Source: Soehngenia longivitae
Lineage (GTDB): Bacteria > Bacillota > Clostridia > Tissierellales > Tissierellaceae
Assembly (NCBI RefSeq): GCF_004684055.1
Contig: NZ_SRIB01000003.1
Coordinates: 123,554-187,553, forward strand
DNA length: 64,000 bases
Reading direction: 5' to 3'
The notes below the pieces were generated by a model, which was given only the letters and a program-made list of their open reading frames with translations, did not search any database and was not told where the DNA came from. This document shows, piece after piece, positions 1 through 8,648 of the stretch (within the stretch, counting starts at the first letter, position 1; each line of letters begins with the position of its first letter). A program made the position numbers and the translations under genes.

Positions 1-2
1 TA

Positions 3-983
3 AATTTAAAAAGAGAATTACTTGATGAAAAACCGTCTCTTATTGTATTTCAAGGATATTTCGGGCAAGAAAGTACTTTAAATGAACTTAGCAGTTTATC
101 AAAAAATATATTGCCAGAATGCATTACAGCAATAGTAGGAGAGTTATATCCTAACAAAGACTTACCATTTATAGATTTATATTTCAATTCAAATCCTATT
201 GAACAATTTAATGAAACTTTATTGGGTATCGAAGTAGATAGGAGCCTAGAAGAAATAAAAAATAAAGTAGAAAATGTAAATCTTCAGGTTCAAGAAAATA
301 TCAATCTCCCAGATAGAAGCATATATAGCGATATAGATAAATATTATTTCTTAAACAATGAAGGTATTATAGAAATTTACACTAGTTTTAGAGAGACTAT
401 ATACGATAAAGATCTTATTGGCATAAAAAATGGTAAATTATATGATATTAAAGAAATATCTATGCAAATGGACAATGTAGTTTCAAAAGGTATGTACTTT
501 AAGGATTTTGATTTATTTGAGGATGCATTGAGATTAAAGAGTATAGTAAACTTACTTAGTGAAAAAATGGTCAATAAGACATACTATGCTGTTGGAAATT
601 GGCACACGATAAAAGAAAACGAAGAGATCATAGAAAAGTTTGCTCAAATTGGACTAAAAGCTTTAATTATGCCTTTGGAGTTCCCTGAGGATGAAGAAAC
701 ATGGATTACCATGGGAGAAGTTATAGAAATTTTAAATAAGTACAATGTGGAAATTATAATTTATATAGAAAAAGCTTTAAATGAAGAAGAGGAAGAAACA
801 TTGATTTATTGGCTTAAGGAGAGAAAACAAGCCTTAGTCTATTTGGGAAATGATGCATTAGATAAAAATAAAAACATTTATAAAAAGTTATCACTTAAGT
901 TTATTCAATGGATAAGATGGTTTAGCAAAGTAGGATTTAAAGAAACTCAAAGGAGAAGAAAATATTATAAAATTGTGATATGA
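3..983 (+). CDS. Unknown protein, 5' end outside window
   Basis: The frame is open from the left edge of the window, so the visible 326 codons are the C-terminal part of a longer gene. An in-frame TTG at 111 has no ribosome binding site and lies in continuous coding sequence, so it is not taken as the start. The protein is acidic and mixed alpha/beta, with alternating strands such as ALIMPLEF and VEIIIYIEKAL near the C-terminus and a basic tail (ETQRRRKYYK). I see no signal peptide, membrane segment or family motif that I recognise. The stop codon lies inside the hairpin shared with the convergent OsmC gene. Function is unknown. Confidence 0.7.
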   Translation, partial: NLKRELLDEKPSLIVFQGYFGQESTLNELSSLSKNILPECITAIVGELYPNKDLPFIDLYFNSNPIEQFNETLLGIEVDRSLEEIKNKVENVNLQVQENINLPDRSIYSDIDKYYFLNNEGIIEIYTSFRETIYDKDLIGIKNGKLYDIKEISMQMDNVVSKGMYFKDFDLFEDALRLKSIVNLLSEKMVNKTYYAVGNWHTIKENEEIIEKFAQIGLKALIMPLEFPEDEETWITMGEVIEILNKYNVEIIIYIEKALNEEEEETLIYWLKERKQALVYLGNDALDKNKNIYKKLSLKFIQWIRWFSKVGFKETQRRRKYYKIVI

Positions 984-1011
984 AATATTTAGATATTTCG
1001 TATCACAATTT
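970..1011. terminator. Bidirectional terminator hairpin between convergent genes
   Basis: Arms at 970-988 and 993-1011 are complementary over 19 positions with one G-T wobble and a 4-nt loop. The stop codons of both flanking genes fall inside it (TGA at 981-983 on plus, TAA at 991-989 on minus). The minus direction is followed by a T-rich run; the plus direction has only three Ts. Confidence 0.75.
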
Positions 1012-1414
1012 CATGAGTTACAGGACCTATCATTCTCAGCATAGCGGTCACTCCACAATATTTCTCTTGAGATAATTTAACAGCTTTCTCTATTTTTCTA
1101 ATATCTAAATCGGTGCCTTTAAATTCATAAATCACATGAAATGAAGTGTATACTTTTGGGTGTTCTTCGGTTGCGGTTGCTCTAACTTTAATTTGTATAT
1201 CATCGATTTTTACTTTCATTTTATCTAAAATCATCTTTACATCAATCCCAGTACACCCTATGAGGCTTGCTAACATGAGTGCTTTGGGTCTTGGACCAAG
1301 ATCATTGCCACCATTTTCAACACTTGTATCGATTATTATATCGTGTCCATCGATGTTCATTTTATAGGCAGTATTTCCAATTAAATTTCCAACAACTTCT
1401 ACTTCTTTCAACAT
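989..1414 (-). CDS. OsmC/Ohr family protein
   Basis: This is a 141-residue OsmC-like protein, normal length for the family. The two cysteines typical of OsmC/Ohr thiol peroxidases are present: Cys54 in LIGCTGIDV and Cys120 in EKYCGVTAML. The family reduces organic hydroperoxides or acts on small thiol compounds in the cytoplasm; the substrate here cannot be told. The start is placed at the ATG at 1414 because GGGAG sits five bases upstream; an in-frame TTG at 1426 is less well placed. It stands alone, convergent with the upstream gene and separated from the downstream-lying ABC importer by about 45 bases. Confidence 0.85.
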   Translation of the reverse strand: MLKEVEVVGNLIGNTAYKMNIDGHDIIIDTSVENGGNDLGPRPKALMLASLIGCTGIDVKMILDKMKVKIDDIQIKVRATATEEHPKVYTSFHVIYEFKGTDLDIRKIEKAVKLSQEKYCGVTAMLRMIGPVTHEIVIRNI

Positions 1415-1459
1415 ATCAACTCCCAATTAAGTATTTGCATCAGATATTTACCCAATAGG

Positions 1460-2227
1460 TTATGAGACAAACCTTTCTTTCAAATTTTCTTTATATATGT
1501 CAAAAATCTCAGATTCTTTTATATTTAAACTTGGCCTGTCAATTATAATTCTGCCACTATCAAGCATTATTATTCTATCGGAGTATCTTAAAGCATCTCT
1601 TATATTATGTGATACCATTAAAGTAGTTATTTTATTTTTTTGTATCAAATCTCTAGTTTTTTCTAATACTAAAGCCGAAGCTTTTGGATCTAAAGCTGCA
1701 GTATGCTCATCTAATAATAACAATTTAGGATTCTTCATACATGCCATTATCAGGGATAAACTTTGTCTTTGACCCCCAGAAAGAAATTTTACTTTCTCGT
1801 TAATTTTGTTTTCCAAACCAATATTGAAAGATTTTAGAATTTCTATATACCTATCTTTTTTCTGTTTGCGAATGAGTTTATTTAGAGTGAAGTTCTCTCC
1901 CTTTTTGTCTGCCAGAGCTAAATTTTCTAAAACAGTAAGATTTAGAGATACAGATTTTGAAGGGTCCTGATGGACTCTACTTATACGTGTTGCTCTTTTT
2001 TCTTCAGCTTCATTTGTTATATCAATGCCATTTAATATTATATTTCCATTATCTGCTTTCTCATTTCCAGAAATTAAATTCAACAAAGTAGTTTTTCCAC
2101 ATCCATTTGGTCCTATTATAGCAGTGGTAGTATTTGCTTTTATTTTTAAATTAAATTCATCAAACACAACCAATATATTATCTCTATCAAGATTAAAGCT
2201 CTTTTGCAACTTTTTTATTTCCAACAT
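1460..2227 (-). CDS. ABC importer ATPase (TrpZ/DUF534-system type)
   Basis: This 255-residue nucleotide-binding subunit has a Walker A (GPNGCGKTT, near residue 40), the signature LSGGQRQ, a Walker B (LLLLDEHTAALD) and a switch histidine in VSHN. Walker B is followed by H rather than the usual P (DEHTAALD), which is common in this subfamily. It overlaps the permease gene by 35 bases and has AGGAGG ahead of its ATG, so the two subunits are translationally coupled. With the permease and lipoprotein it forms an importer of the type often annotated TrpXYZ, which takes up amino acids or related small solutes. The T-box upstream suggests an amino acid. Confidence 0.88.
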   Translation of the reverse strand: MLEIKKLQKSFNLDRDNILVVFDEFNLKIKANTTTAIIGPNGCGKTTLLNLISGNEKADNGNIILNGIDITNEAEEKRATRISRVHQDPSKSVSLNLTVLENLALADKKGENFTLNKLIRKQKKDRYIEILKSFNIGLENKINEKVKFLSGGQRQSLSLIMACMKNPKLLLLDEHTAALDPKASALVLEKTRDLIQKNKITTLMVSHNIRDALRYSDRIIMLDSGRIIIDRPSLNIKESEIFDIYKENLKERFVS

Positions 2228-3098
2228 ATTTTGTTCCTCCTATCTTAGTTTTTAATTTCTTGATATTTGTCTGAGATGCAAAATTATTATATGAAATAAA
2301 CAATATAACGATGATTGCACTGATAGCTCTTAAATCTGTTGGATTTAAACCCAGCTCAATAGCTACTCCACCTATGATCTTATATACACATGCACCTAAT
2401 ATTGAACGAGTTGTCAATTTAATTAGTGAAGAATTTTTTCTTATACTGTCGCCAATAATGACTGACGCTAATGCAGTGACAATTATAGAGTTTCCCATGG
2501 TGATATCTGCAAATCCTTGATATTGAGCCATTAAACTTCCACTTAGTGCGACAAGACCATTTGAGAGCATAAGTCCCAATGCTTTGAATGAATCACTGTT
2601 TTTACCTATTGATTTTACTAAAGTTTCATTATCCCCTGTTGCGATTAGCAAATATCCAATTTCCGTTTTTAAAAATATATCCAATAGTATTTTGATAAAG
2701 AGTGCAATCAAAAGAGCTAAAAAAATAGCAGAAGTATTAGAAAATAATGTTTGCTGGTTAAAAAGTGCAACATTGGCTTTTCCATTCAATCTTAAGTTAA
2801 TAGAATAGAGTATTGTCATCGTTAAGATACCTGACAGTAGAGGTTTTATTTTTAGCTTTATATATAAGAAAGATGTTATGCCGCCAGCTAAAACACCAAA
2901 CACAAATGACAAAAGCGTAGCAATATATGGGTTGAAACCCGATACCGCAAACTTTGCAAAAACAAAAGCTCCTAGTGAAAAACTTCCTTCTACAGTTAAG
3001 TCTGCGATATCTAATATTTTATATGTCAGCATTACCCCCATTGCAAGGACTGCAAATATAAGTCCTTGCTCTATGGATGTTTCCAATAAATTTATCAT
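2193..3098 (-). CDS. ABC importer permease (branched-chain/TrpY type)
   Basis: This 301-residue integral membrane protein has about eight or nine hydrophobic segments, for example LIFAVLAMGVML near the N-terminus and IILFISYNNFA near the C-terminus. The motif DIADLTVEGSFSLGAF resembles the conserved N-terminal region of permeases that partner DUF534 binding proteins. It lies between the binding lipoprotein (14-base gap) and the ATPase (35-base overlap), so all three genes are one operon read leftward from the T-box leader. It should form the transmembrane channel of the importer. Confidence 0.86.
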   Translation of the reverse strand: MINLLETSIEQGLIFAVLAMGVMLTYKILDIADLTVEGSFSLGAFVFAKFAVSGFNPYIATLLSFVFGVLAGGITSFLYIKLKIKPLLSGILTMTILYSINLRLNGKANVALFNQQTLFSNTSAIFLALLIALFIKILLDIFLKTEIGYLLIATGDNETLVKSIGKNSDSFKALGLMLSNGLVALSGSLMAQYQGFADITMGNSIIVTALASVIIGDSIRKNSSLIKLTTRSILGACVYKIIGGVAIELGLNPTDLRAISAIIVILFISYNNFASQTNIKKLKTKIGGTKYVGNKKVAKEL

Positions 3099-3112
3099 TA
3101 CTATAGTCCTCC

Positions 3113-4072
3113 TTATTTGATACTCACAGCATCTTTGAATACATCATTATTTATATCTATATTTAATAGATTTAAAGTTTGTTCATTGTATACCGTGGAT
3201 ATAGTTTTAGCTTTTTCTACAGGAATTTCTGAAGGCGACAATCCATCGACTAATATTTTTTTAGCCATTGAAGCAGTTTGCTTGCCTAGCTCATAATAGC
3301 TGATTCCATTTGTTATTAACAATCCACCTTCCACATGGGCTTCTTCAGCTCCGACAGAAATTATTTTATTCTCATTTAGTTTTTGTGAAATAACAGTTAT
3401 TGCCGAAGCTATCATATTGTCAGTGATTGCATAAAAACCGTCTATATCTTTTACAAGTGAATCCATAGCTTGAGGGATCTCATTTATATTAGAAACTCCT
3501 TTTTCAACTATTTCGAGATTCAATTCTTTAGCTATTTTTTTTGCGTTATCAATCTGAATTTCAGAATTATTTTCACTTGTGTTGTATAAGATTCCTATTT
3601 TTTTAATATCAGGATCTAATTTATTAAATATTTCAAGCTGCTCTTTAATAGGACTTTCATCGCTAGTACCTGTGAGATTAGTATTAGGGTTATCTAGAGA
3701 TTCAACTAATTCACTATAAACTGGGTCAGTCACAGCACTAAAAAGTATAGGTATGTCTTTGGTAGCTTGTTTTGCACTTTGAGCAGCAGGTGTAGCTATA
3801 GCATAAATTAAATCTACACCGTCATTTGCAAATTTTTGTGCGATAGATAATGAAGTTGGGATATCGCCTTGTGCATTTTGATATTCTATTTTTACATCAA
3901 CACCTAATTCTTCAAGTCCATCTACAAAACCTTCTCTAGCAGCATCTAACGCAGGGTGATCAGCTAGTTGTACAATGCCAACAGTAAATTCATTTTCATC
4001 ATTTGAAGAACTGCAAGATGATATTAGTAAAGCTGAACACAGTAACAATACGATAAATAAGTTTTTTTTCAT
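3113..4072 (-). CDS. ABC importer substrate-binding lipoprotein (DUF534/TrpX type)
   Basis: This 319-residue protein has a lipoprotein signal (MKKNLFIVLLLCSALLISSC) with the lipobox cysteine at residue 20, followed by a Ser/Asn/Glu linker. The body has the two-lobed pattern of the ABC_sub_bind family, with VGIVQLADHPALDAAREGF at the start and ITNGISYYELGKQTA near the end. The family captures small ligands outside the cell and passes them to the permease. It is the first gene after the T-box leader, with AGGAGG before the ATG. The ligand is probably an amino acid; the leader favours tyrosine, though the better-known relatives import tryptophan. Confidence 0.88.
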   Translation of the reverse strand: MKKNLFIVLLLCSALLISSCSSSNDENEFTVGIVQLADHPALDAAREGFVDGLEELGVDVKIEYQNAQGDIPTSLSIAQKFANDGVDLIYAIATPAAQSAKQATKDIPILFSAVTDPVYSELVESLDNPNTNLTGTSDESPIKEQLEIFNKLDPDIKKIGILYNTSENNSEIQIDNAKKIAKELNLEIVEKGVSNINEIPQAMDSLVKDIDGFYAITDNMIASAITVISQKLNENKIISVGAEEAHVEGGLLITNGISYYELGKQTASMAKKILVDGLSPSEIPVEKAKTISTVYNEQTLNLLNIDINNDVFKDAVSIK

Positions 4073-4093
4073 TTTTAATTCCTCCTTTATAAA

Positions 4094-4137
4094 ATAAAAA
4101 ATCTCTCGTTCCTATAAAATATATAGGGACGAGAGAT
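4094..4137 (-). terminator. T-box attenuator terminator
   Basis: On the minus strand ATCTCTCG...CCTATA pairs with TATAGG...CGAGAGAT (4137-4101), followed by a run of Ts (4100-4095). The 5' arm abuts the T-box sequence, as expected for the terminator that competes with the antiterminator. Confidence 0.88.
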
Positions 4138-4366
4138 ATCTCACGTGGTACCACCCAAATTGTGACAATTGTCACCACTCATTTTCAGACCTAACAGTCT
4201 TATTCCATGTAACGTTGGAAAAACGAATTTGTCTACTCTAAAATCATTTCAACAAATTAGCTTGGGAGTGTACATTGTTTCAGGATATTATCGGATTCCA
4301 CCAACCTCCGACTCTCTTTAAATATCTCTTTGAAACACTTCTCTCCTTCAAAGCTTTTATGTATTA
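4094..4366 (-). promoter_or_regulatory. T-box leader of the ABC importer operon, probable TAC specifier
   Basis: On the minus strand the conserved T-box sequence GGGTGGTACCACG lies at 4156-4144, followed by an intrinsic terminator. Upstream is a recognisable Stem I: an AGAGAGTCGG...GGTTGGTGG apical region at about 4316-4293, closed by helices GTTTCA/TGAAAC and GGAG/CTCC. Between these helices the 3' side of the specifier loop is AATGTACA (4276-4269). TAC followed by a purine is the best-placed codon, so uncharged tRNA-Tyr is the likely effector; ATG is the alternative. TGG is absent from the loop. T-box identity is secure; the specifier is an inference from hand folding. Confidence 0.85.
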
Positions 4367-4371
4367 AATAC

Positions 4372-4400
4372 ATGATAAAGGTATTTTATAGTTTTGTCAA
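4372..4400 (-). promoter_or_regulatory. Sigma-A promoter of the T-box operon
   Basis: On the minus strand TTGACA (4400-4395), a 17-base spacer and TATCAT (4377-4372) form a near-consensus promoter. Transcription would begin near 4365, just ahead of Stem I. Confidence 0.8.
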
Positions 4401-4475
4401 GCTAAATTTATAAATTTTATTATTCTTGATAATATGTTAATATAATATTAAACAAAAAAGAAAGAGGCAGATATT

Positions 4476-5066
4476 ATGGATGAAAAACTGATTAAGGATA
4501 TTAATTTTATAGTTGAAATTGATAAGATGAAGAGTATTTATAGGAGAACTGAAGTCATAAATGAGAAGAAAAGAGAAGATGATGCCCAACACTCGTGGCA
4601 TATTGCTATCATGGCTATGGTGCTTCATGAATACTGTGATGAAGAAATTGATTTACTAAAAACTATAAAAATGCTTTTAATACATGACTTAGTTGAGATA
4701 TACGCTGGGGATACATTTTGTTATGACAAAATAGCAAATGGAGATAAAAAAGACAGAGAAAAAATCGCAGCTGAAAAGATATTTGGCTTATTAGAAGAAG
4801 ACAAAGGTGAAGAATTTAAAGCTCTTTGGGAAGAATTTGAAGCGATGGAGACCCCAGAAGCTAGGTTTTCAGCATCTATGGATAGACTTCAACCAATGTT
4901 AAATAATTACAATAATGGTGGAGGAACTTGGAAAGAATATTCTGTTCCCAAAGAAGATATCTACAAGAGGATTGAGCCAGTAAAATACAGTTCTAAAAAA
5001 CTATGGGAGTTTGTTTTATACATGTTAGAAGATGCTCAAAAGAAAGGCTACATAATAAAAGATTAG
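4476..5066 (+). CDS. HD-domain hydrolase, YfbR/HDDC2-like 5'-deoxynucleotidase
   Basis: This 196-residue soluble protein belongs to the HD superfamily of metal-dependent phosphohydrolases. The metal ligands are visible as the first His in QHSWHIAIM, the His-Asp pair in LLIHDLVEIYAGD and a later Asp in ASMDRLQP. The E-x3-GD arrangement after HD matches YfbR/HDDC2 proteins, which dephosphorylate deoxynucleoside 5'-monophosphates. The ATG has AAAGAGGCAG upstream. It is transcribed away from the T-box operon; TATAAT occurs at 4441-4446 but with a poor -35. It appears monocistronic. Family assignment is firm; the substrate is inferred. Confidence 0.82.
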   Translation: MDEKLIKDINFIVEIDKMKSIYRRTEVINEKKREDDAQHSWHIAIMAMVLHEYCDEEIDLLKTIKMLLIHDLVEIYAGDTFCYDKIANGDKKDREKIAAEKIFGLLEEDKGEEFKALWEEFEAMETPEARFSASMDRLQPMLNNYNNGGGTWKEYSVPKEDIYKRIEPVKYSSKKLWEFVLYMLEDAQKKGYIIKD

Positions 5067-5165
5067 GGTGGATAAAATCAATTAAAATATCAATATTTTA
5101 TGATAGTAGTAGCTATAATGGGTAAAGGTGTAAAGAGAATTATAAATATCTAGGAGGAGTTTATA

Positions 5166-5873
5166 ATGATTAAAAATAAAAGTTTTTTAATAGCCATATT
5201 TTTAATGACAATTCTTTTACTATCAGGGTGTACCAATAATGAGAATGAAGAACTATTAGCTCAGAAAGATGAAGAAATAAATCAATTAAATAAAGAAGTT
5301 GAAGAATTGAATAAGAAATTAAAAGATCTGGAACAAGAGTTAGAGGAAACTGATAATATGGATAAATATAAAAACAATGAAGTATTACTAAGAGCATTGG
5401 AAACAGTAAACTATCTCAAAAATAAAGATATGGAAGGCTTAGCTAGTGTGGTTCATCCGTTAATGGGTGTTAGATTTACACCATATGAACATATTGATTT
5501 GCAAAATGATTTAGTTTTCACAAAGGATAGAATAACTACATTTTTAGAAGACACTCAAGAATATACTTGGGGATCGTTTGATGGCTCAGGAGAACCAATT
5601 GTAATGACATTTAGCGAGTACTTTGATAGATTCATATACGATGTAGATTTTGCAAACCCTCATATGATAGGCAATAATTATTCAATTGGAAAAGGGAACA
5701 GTTTAAACAATATATCAGAAGCTTATCCAGATGCATACTTTATTGAGTTTCATTTTACCGGATTTGAGCAAGAATATGAAGGTATGGATTGGCGAAGTTT
5801 AAGACTTGTTTATGAGAAAATGGATGGAGTATGGTATTTAGTGGGTATAGTTCATGGAGAATGGACGATATGA
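5166..5873 (+). CDS. Lipoprotein with N-terminal coiled coil, unknown function
   Basis: This 235-residue protein begins with a lipoprotein signal ending LLLSGC (Cys22). A charged heptad-rich stretch of about 45 residues follows (IDQ/NKEVEELNKKLKDLEQ type), predicted to be a coiled-coil stalk. The C-terminal 150 residues look globular, with aromatic-rich strands such as FIEFHFTGFEQEYEGMDWRS and a final VWYLVGIVHGEW. The C-terminal end resembles small ligand-binding or NTF2-like folds found in other Firmicute lipoproteins, but I cannot name a family. Ribosome binding site AGGAGG lies eight bases before the ATG. It is probably anchored on the outer face of the membrane. Confidence 0.75.
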   Translation: MIKNKSFLIAIFLMTILLLSGCTNNENEELLAQKDEEINQLNKEVEELNKKLKDLEQELEETDNMDKYKNNEVLLRALETVNYLKNKDMEGLASVVHPLMGVRFTPYEHIDLQNDLVFTKDRITTFLEDTQEYTWGSFDGSGEPIVMTFSEYFDRFIYDVDFANPHMIGNNYSIGKGNSLNNISEAYPDAYFIEFHFTGFEQEYEGMDWRSLRLVYEKMDGVWYLVGIVHGEWTI

Positions 5874-5897
5874 TTACAATAGAATGGAGGAATATCT

Positions 5898-6074
5898 ATG
5901 TTAGGTGGTTTTTTAATCGGAATATTTGTAGCTTGGATTCTATCATTCTTTGGCATTGATAGTATGATAATTCAAGGATTGAATGAACTTTTCAAACTAG
6001 AAATTACCAGTGCTGGTTATTATACTTTATTTGCGTTGATTGGTCTAGTTGGGGGAGCTATTAAAAATAAGTAA
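5898..6074 (+). CDS. Small membrane protein of 58 residues
   Basis: The frame opens with ATG seven bases after GGAGG (5886-5890) and ends with TAA at 6072. The product is very hydrophobic, with segments MLGGFLIGIFVAWILSFFGI and YYTLFALIGLVGGAIKNK separated by a short amphipathic stretch, so two membrane helices with a basic tail are likely. It starts 24 bases after the lipoprotein gene, suggesting co-transcription. The size, glycine pattern and GLVGGAIKNK ending resemble small GlsB/YeaQ/YmgE-type proteins, but I would not assign that family. The good ribosome site and absence of internal stops support a real gene. Confidence 0.65.
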   Translation: MLGGFLIGIFVAWILSFFGIDSMIIQGLNELFKLEITSAGYYTLFALIGLVGGAIKNK

Positions 6075-6092
6075 TCAAGGTATGGAAAAAGT

Positions 6093-6121
6093 TTGTTAAA
6101 AGTTTAATTTAGTAGTATAAT
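6093..6121 (+). promoter_or_regulatory. Sigma-A promoter of the ABC exporter
   Basis: TTGTTA (6093-6098), a 17-base spacer and a perfect TATAAT (6116-6121) lie about 45 bases before the exporter ATPase start. Confidence 0.65.
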
Positions 6122-6164
6122 AACTAATGTAAAAATAATTTAAAATAAAGCTTGGAGGATTTCT

Positions 6165-6923
6165 ATGGAAACATATGTAAAATCAGTTGATTTATCTAAA
6201 AGATTTGGGGATTACATTGCAGTCAATAAAGTGAATTTAGATGTGAAACAAGGCGAGATATATGGATTTTTAGGGCCAAATGGAGCAGGTAAAACCACTA
6301 CTATTAGGATGCTTACAGGCACTTTAAAGCCATCAGAAGGAGAAGTCCATATTTGCGGGTTGCCTCTTAGAGATAGGGAATTAGAGATAAAGAGAATGAT
6401 AGGTGTTATTCCAGACGAACCTAAACTATATGAAGGCTTGAGAGGAAATGAATTTTTAGATTTTATAATTGGGATATACCAATTAAATAAAGACGATATA
6501 ATTCCAAAGATAGAAGAACTGTCCAGTGCATTTGGGGTAGATTATTTAAATGACTACATTGGTGACTATTCTCATGGGATGAAACAGAAGTTAATGCTCA
6601 TTTCTGTACTTATGAGAGAACCAAAAGTTATGTTTTTAGATGAACCCACAGTGGGTTTAGATGCAAGATCAGCTAGGCTATTAAAAGATTTGCTCACTAA
6701 AACAGCTCAAAAAGGCTCTACTGTATTTATAACTACGCACGTGTTGGAAATAGCTGAAAAGATGTGCGACAGGATAGGGATTATTAATGAAGGGAAATTG
6801 ATAGCAGAAGGGAACTTAGAAGAATTAAGGTTGTTGAGTAAAGAAGGGAACACTAGCCTTGAAGACCTTTTCTTAGAATTGACGGGTAATGAGGATGTCG
6901 TTGACATAGTGGAGGCGCTTTAA
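6165..6923 (+). CDS. ABC-2 type exporter ATPase
   Basis: This is a 252-residue CcmA-type ATPase. Walker A (GPNGAGKTT) lies near residue 40, the signature is SHGMKQK instead of LSGGQ, Walker B is VMFLDEPTVGLD and the switch histidine is in TTHVLE. The degenerate signature and the C-terminal extension (GNTSLEDLFLELTG) are usual for exporters of the bacteriocin, drug or Na+ type. It is followed one base later by its permease gene, so the pair forms a complete transporter. The exported substrate is unknown. GGAGG lies seven bases before the ATG. Confidence 0.88.
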   Translation: METYVKSVDLSKRFGDYIAVNKVNLDVKQGEIYGFLGPNGAGKTTTIRMLTGTLKPSEGEVHICGLPLRDRELEIKRMIGVIPDEPKLYEGLRGNEFLDFIIGIYQLNKDDIIPKIEELSSAFGVDYLNDYIGDYSHGMKQKLMLISVLMREPKVMFLDEPTVGLDARSARLLKDLLTKTAQKGSTVFITTHVLEIAEKMCDRIGIINEGKLIAEGNLEELRLLSKEGNTSLEDLFLELTGNEDVVDIVEAL

Positions 6924-6924
6924 A

Positions 6925-8475
6925 ATGAGAGAATTTCTACTATTAAATAAATACGCATCAAAAGTTACAAAACCAAATAAAAACAGTAAGATTAATTTCT
7001 CAGGCATATTAGGATGGATTATAACTATAATTGTAATGCTTTCTTTAACTATTCCTTTAGGATTAGTTTTTTATCAAATAGGGAAGGCTTTGATTATTCC
7101 ACTAACTAGCCTCGGCTTAAATTATGATGGATATTTATTTGACATTTATATGTTTATTTACCCACTTACACTAGGCCTAATGTCAGTATTGACACTAGTT
7201 CCAAGTATGGTGTTTAACATATACGAATCCGAAGATTTAGAGTTTTTATTTACATTGCCAATTAGAAAATCAAGTATTTTCATATTTAAGTCAATCATGG
7301 GGCTTTCAATGGGCATGATTCCGCTTGCCATGCTTGTCGTGATCGGAATAGTATATGCAATATTAATCGAAGCAAATATAATTCTTAGTGTAATGGCAAT
7401 ATTACTTTTTATATTACTTTTGTTATTTTTATCGCTATTATTAGGTTCGGTTTTTGCTAGAATAATGACAAAATCGAGTGCTAAAACCATTTCACAAGTA
7501 TTTTTATATGTTAGTATAATCGGTTATGTAGTGATAATGAATTTAATGCCAAGACAGATAAATGCTTCACCTGAAGAAACATTAAATAGTTTTAATTCAT
7601 TTTTTGGAATTATCCGTGGAGAATATTCGTATTTATTGCCGATAAACTGGTTTATGTATTTAACAAGTTTAGATCTAAAAACAATAGGTCTAGTATCACT
7701 ATCTATAGTTATTATGGGATATTTTATATATAAGAATTCCAACCACTTTGCATTGGAAAGTGGCAGAGGAAAAGCTAAAGTTGCAAAGGGAGTTAATGTT
7801 TCAAGACACCCTGTGATAAATAAAGAACTTAGATTAACTTTTAGAAATCCTCAAAATTTATTTGGAATTGCGTATGCAATTGTATTTCCTGTAATTATGT
7901 TGTTAATAAACAAACAGTTTATAAGCGGGGCTATGTTTGTGGCTTTATTTGCTTCGATGTATACGTCAAATTTAAGTATGCAATTGATGAGCGTAGAAAG
8001 AAAAACATGGCCACTTACAAGGCTTTTACCTGTTGATGATGGTTTCGTATTAAAAGTTAAAGCTATGATACCTGCTGCAATTTACACATTAGTATATCTC
8101 ATAGTTTTAATTGTTGCATACTTTGGAATAGGTCTAAATCCAATCATGTTTTTAAGCATCATTCCGATGATTTCAGTACTGTTATTTTCGTCCTATTTTG
8201 GGCTATATATATTTTTAAAGGACCCAAACAGAGACTCCAATGGGCCAGCAGTAAAGCTTAGTTTTAGAGAAAGTGTTTCAATACAATTCACATCCTTTTT
8301 ATTTGGATTAGGTTCGATAATACCATTTGTTATGTTAGACTACATAAATGAAAATTCAAAAATATGGTTTAAAATGATTGCTTGGTTTGGACCTTGGATA
8401 ATTTTGATAGCTACAGTAGCTATTACAACTAAAACTGTAAAATCAGCTAAAAAAGCCCTGCAAAATTGGGAATGA
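6925..8475 (+). CDS. ABC-2 type exporter permease
   Basis: This 516-residue protein has about twelve hydrophobic segments arranged in two halves, the second starting with the conserved-looking GVNVSRHPVINKELRLTFRNPQN, typical of large fused ABC-2 permeases (YthQ/NatB-like). It begins one base after the ATPase stop, with GGAGGCG overlapping the end of the upstream gene, so translation is coupled. It should form the membrane channel of the exporter. No substrate-specifying motif is visible, and there is no immunity or biosynthetic gene beside it. Confidence 0.82.
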   Translation: MREFLLLNKYASKVTKPNKNSKINFSGILGWIITIIVMLSLTIPLGLVFYQIGKALIIPLTSLGLNYDGYLFDIYMFIYPLTLGLMSVLTLVPSMVFNIYESEDLEFLFTLPIRKSSIFIFKSIMGLSMGMIPLAMLVVIGIVYAILIEANIILSVMAILLFILLLLFLSLLLGSVFARIMTKSSAKTISQVFLYVSIIGYVVIMNLMPRQINASPEETLNSFNSFFGIIRGEYSYLLPINWFMYLTSLDLKTIGLVSLSIVIMGYFIYKNSNHFALESGRGKAKVAKGVNVSRHPVINKELRLTFRNPQNLFGIAYAIVFPVIMLLINKQFISGAMFVALFASMYTSNLSMQLMSVERKTWPLTRLLPVDDGFVLKVKAMIPAAIYTLVYLIVLIVAYFGIGLNPIMFLSIIPMISVLLFSSYFGLYIFLKDPNRDSNGPAVKLSFRESVSIQFTSFLFGLGSIIPFVMLDYINENSKIWFKMIAWFGPWIILIATVAITTKTVKSAKKALQNWE

Positions 8476-8550
8476 TTTTAGTAGCCAAAAATAACTATTG
8501 ATAATTATCCTAAACTATGATAATTTAATATAAATAAATACCTTTAAACT

Positions 8551-8612
8551 AATCCAGAGAGGTTAGAAAGGAGAGCGGATAAGCCTTCTTTTAAATTGAT
8601 AGAAGGCTTTTA
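8551..8612 (+). promoter_or_regulatory. PyrR-binding attenuator of the pyr operon
   Basis: The stretch 8551-8571 (AATCCAGAGAGGTTNNNAAGG pattern) matches the PyrR binding loop found in Firmicute pyr leaders. It is followed by a 9-bp hairpin, AAGCCTTCT (8581-8589) with AGAAGGCTT (8601-8609), and a T-rich segment. PyrR bound to UMP is known to stabilise the anti-antiterminator and favour termination. pyrR itself is not in this window. The T-run is short, so termination may be partial. Confidence 0.85.
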
Positions 8613-8648
8613 TTCTAGCGCATCCTTCAGGTAAAAAGGAGGAAAAAA

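Noticed and set aside
4437..4628. Minus-strand frame of 63 codons near the HD gene
   Set aside because: Overlaps the HD gene start in antisense and has no ribosome site.
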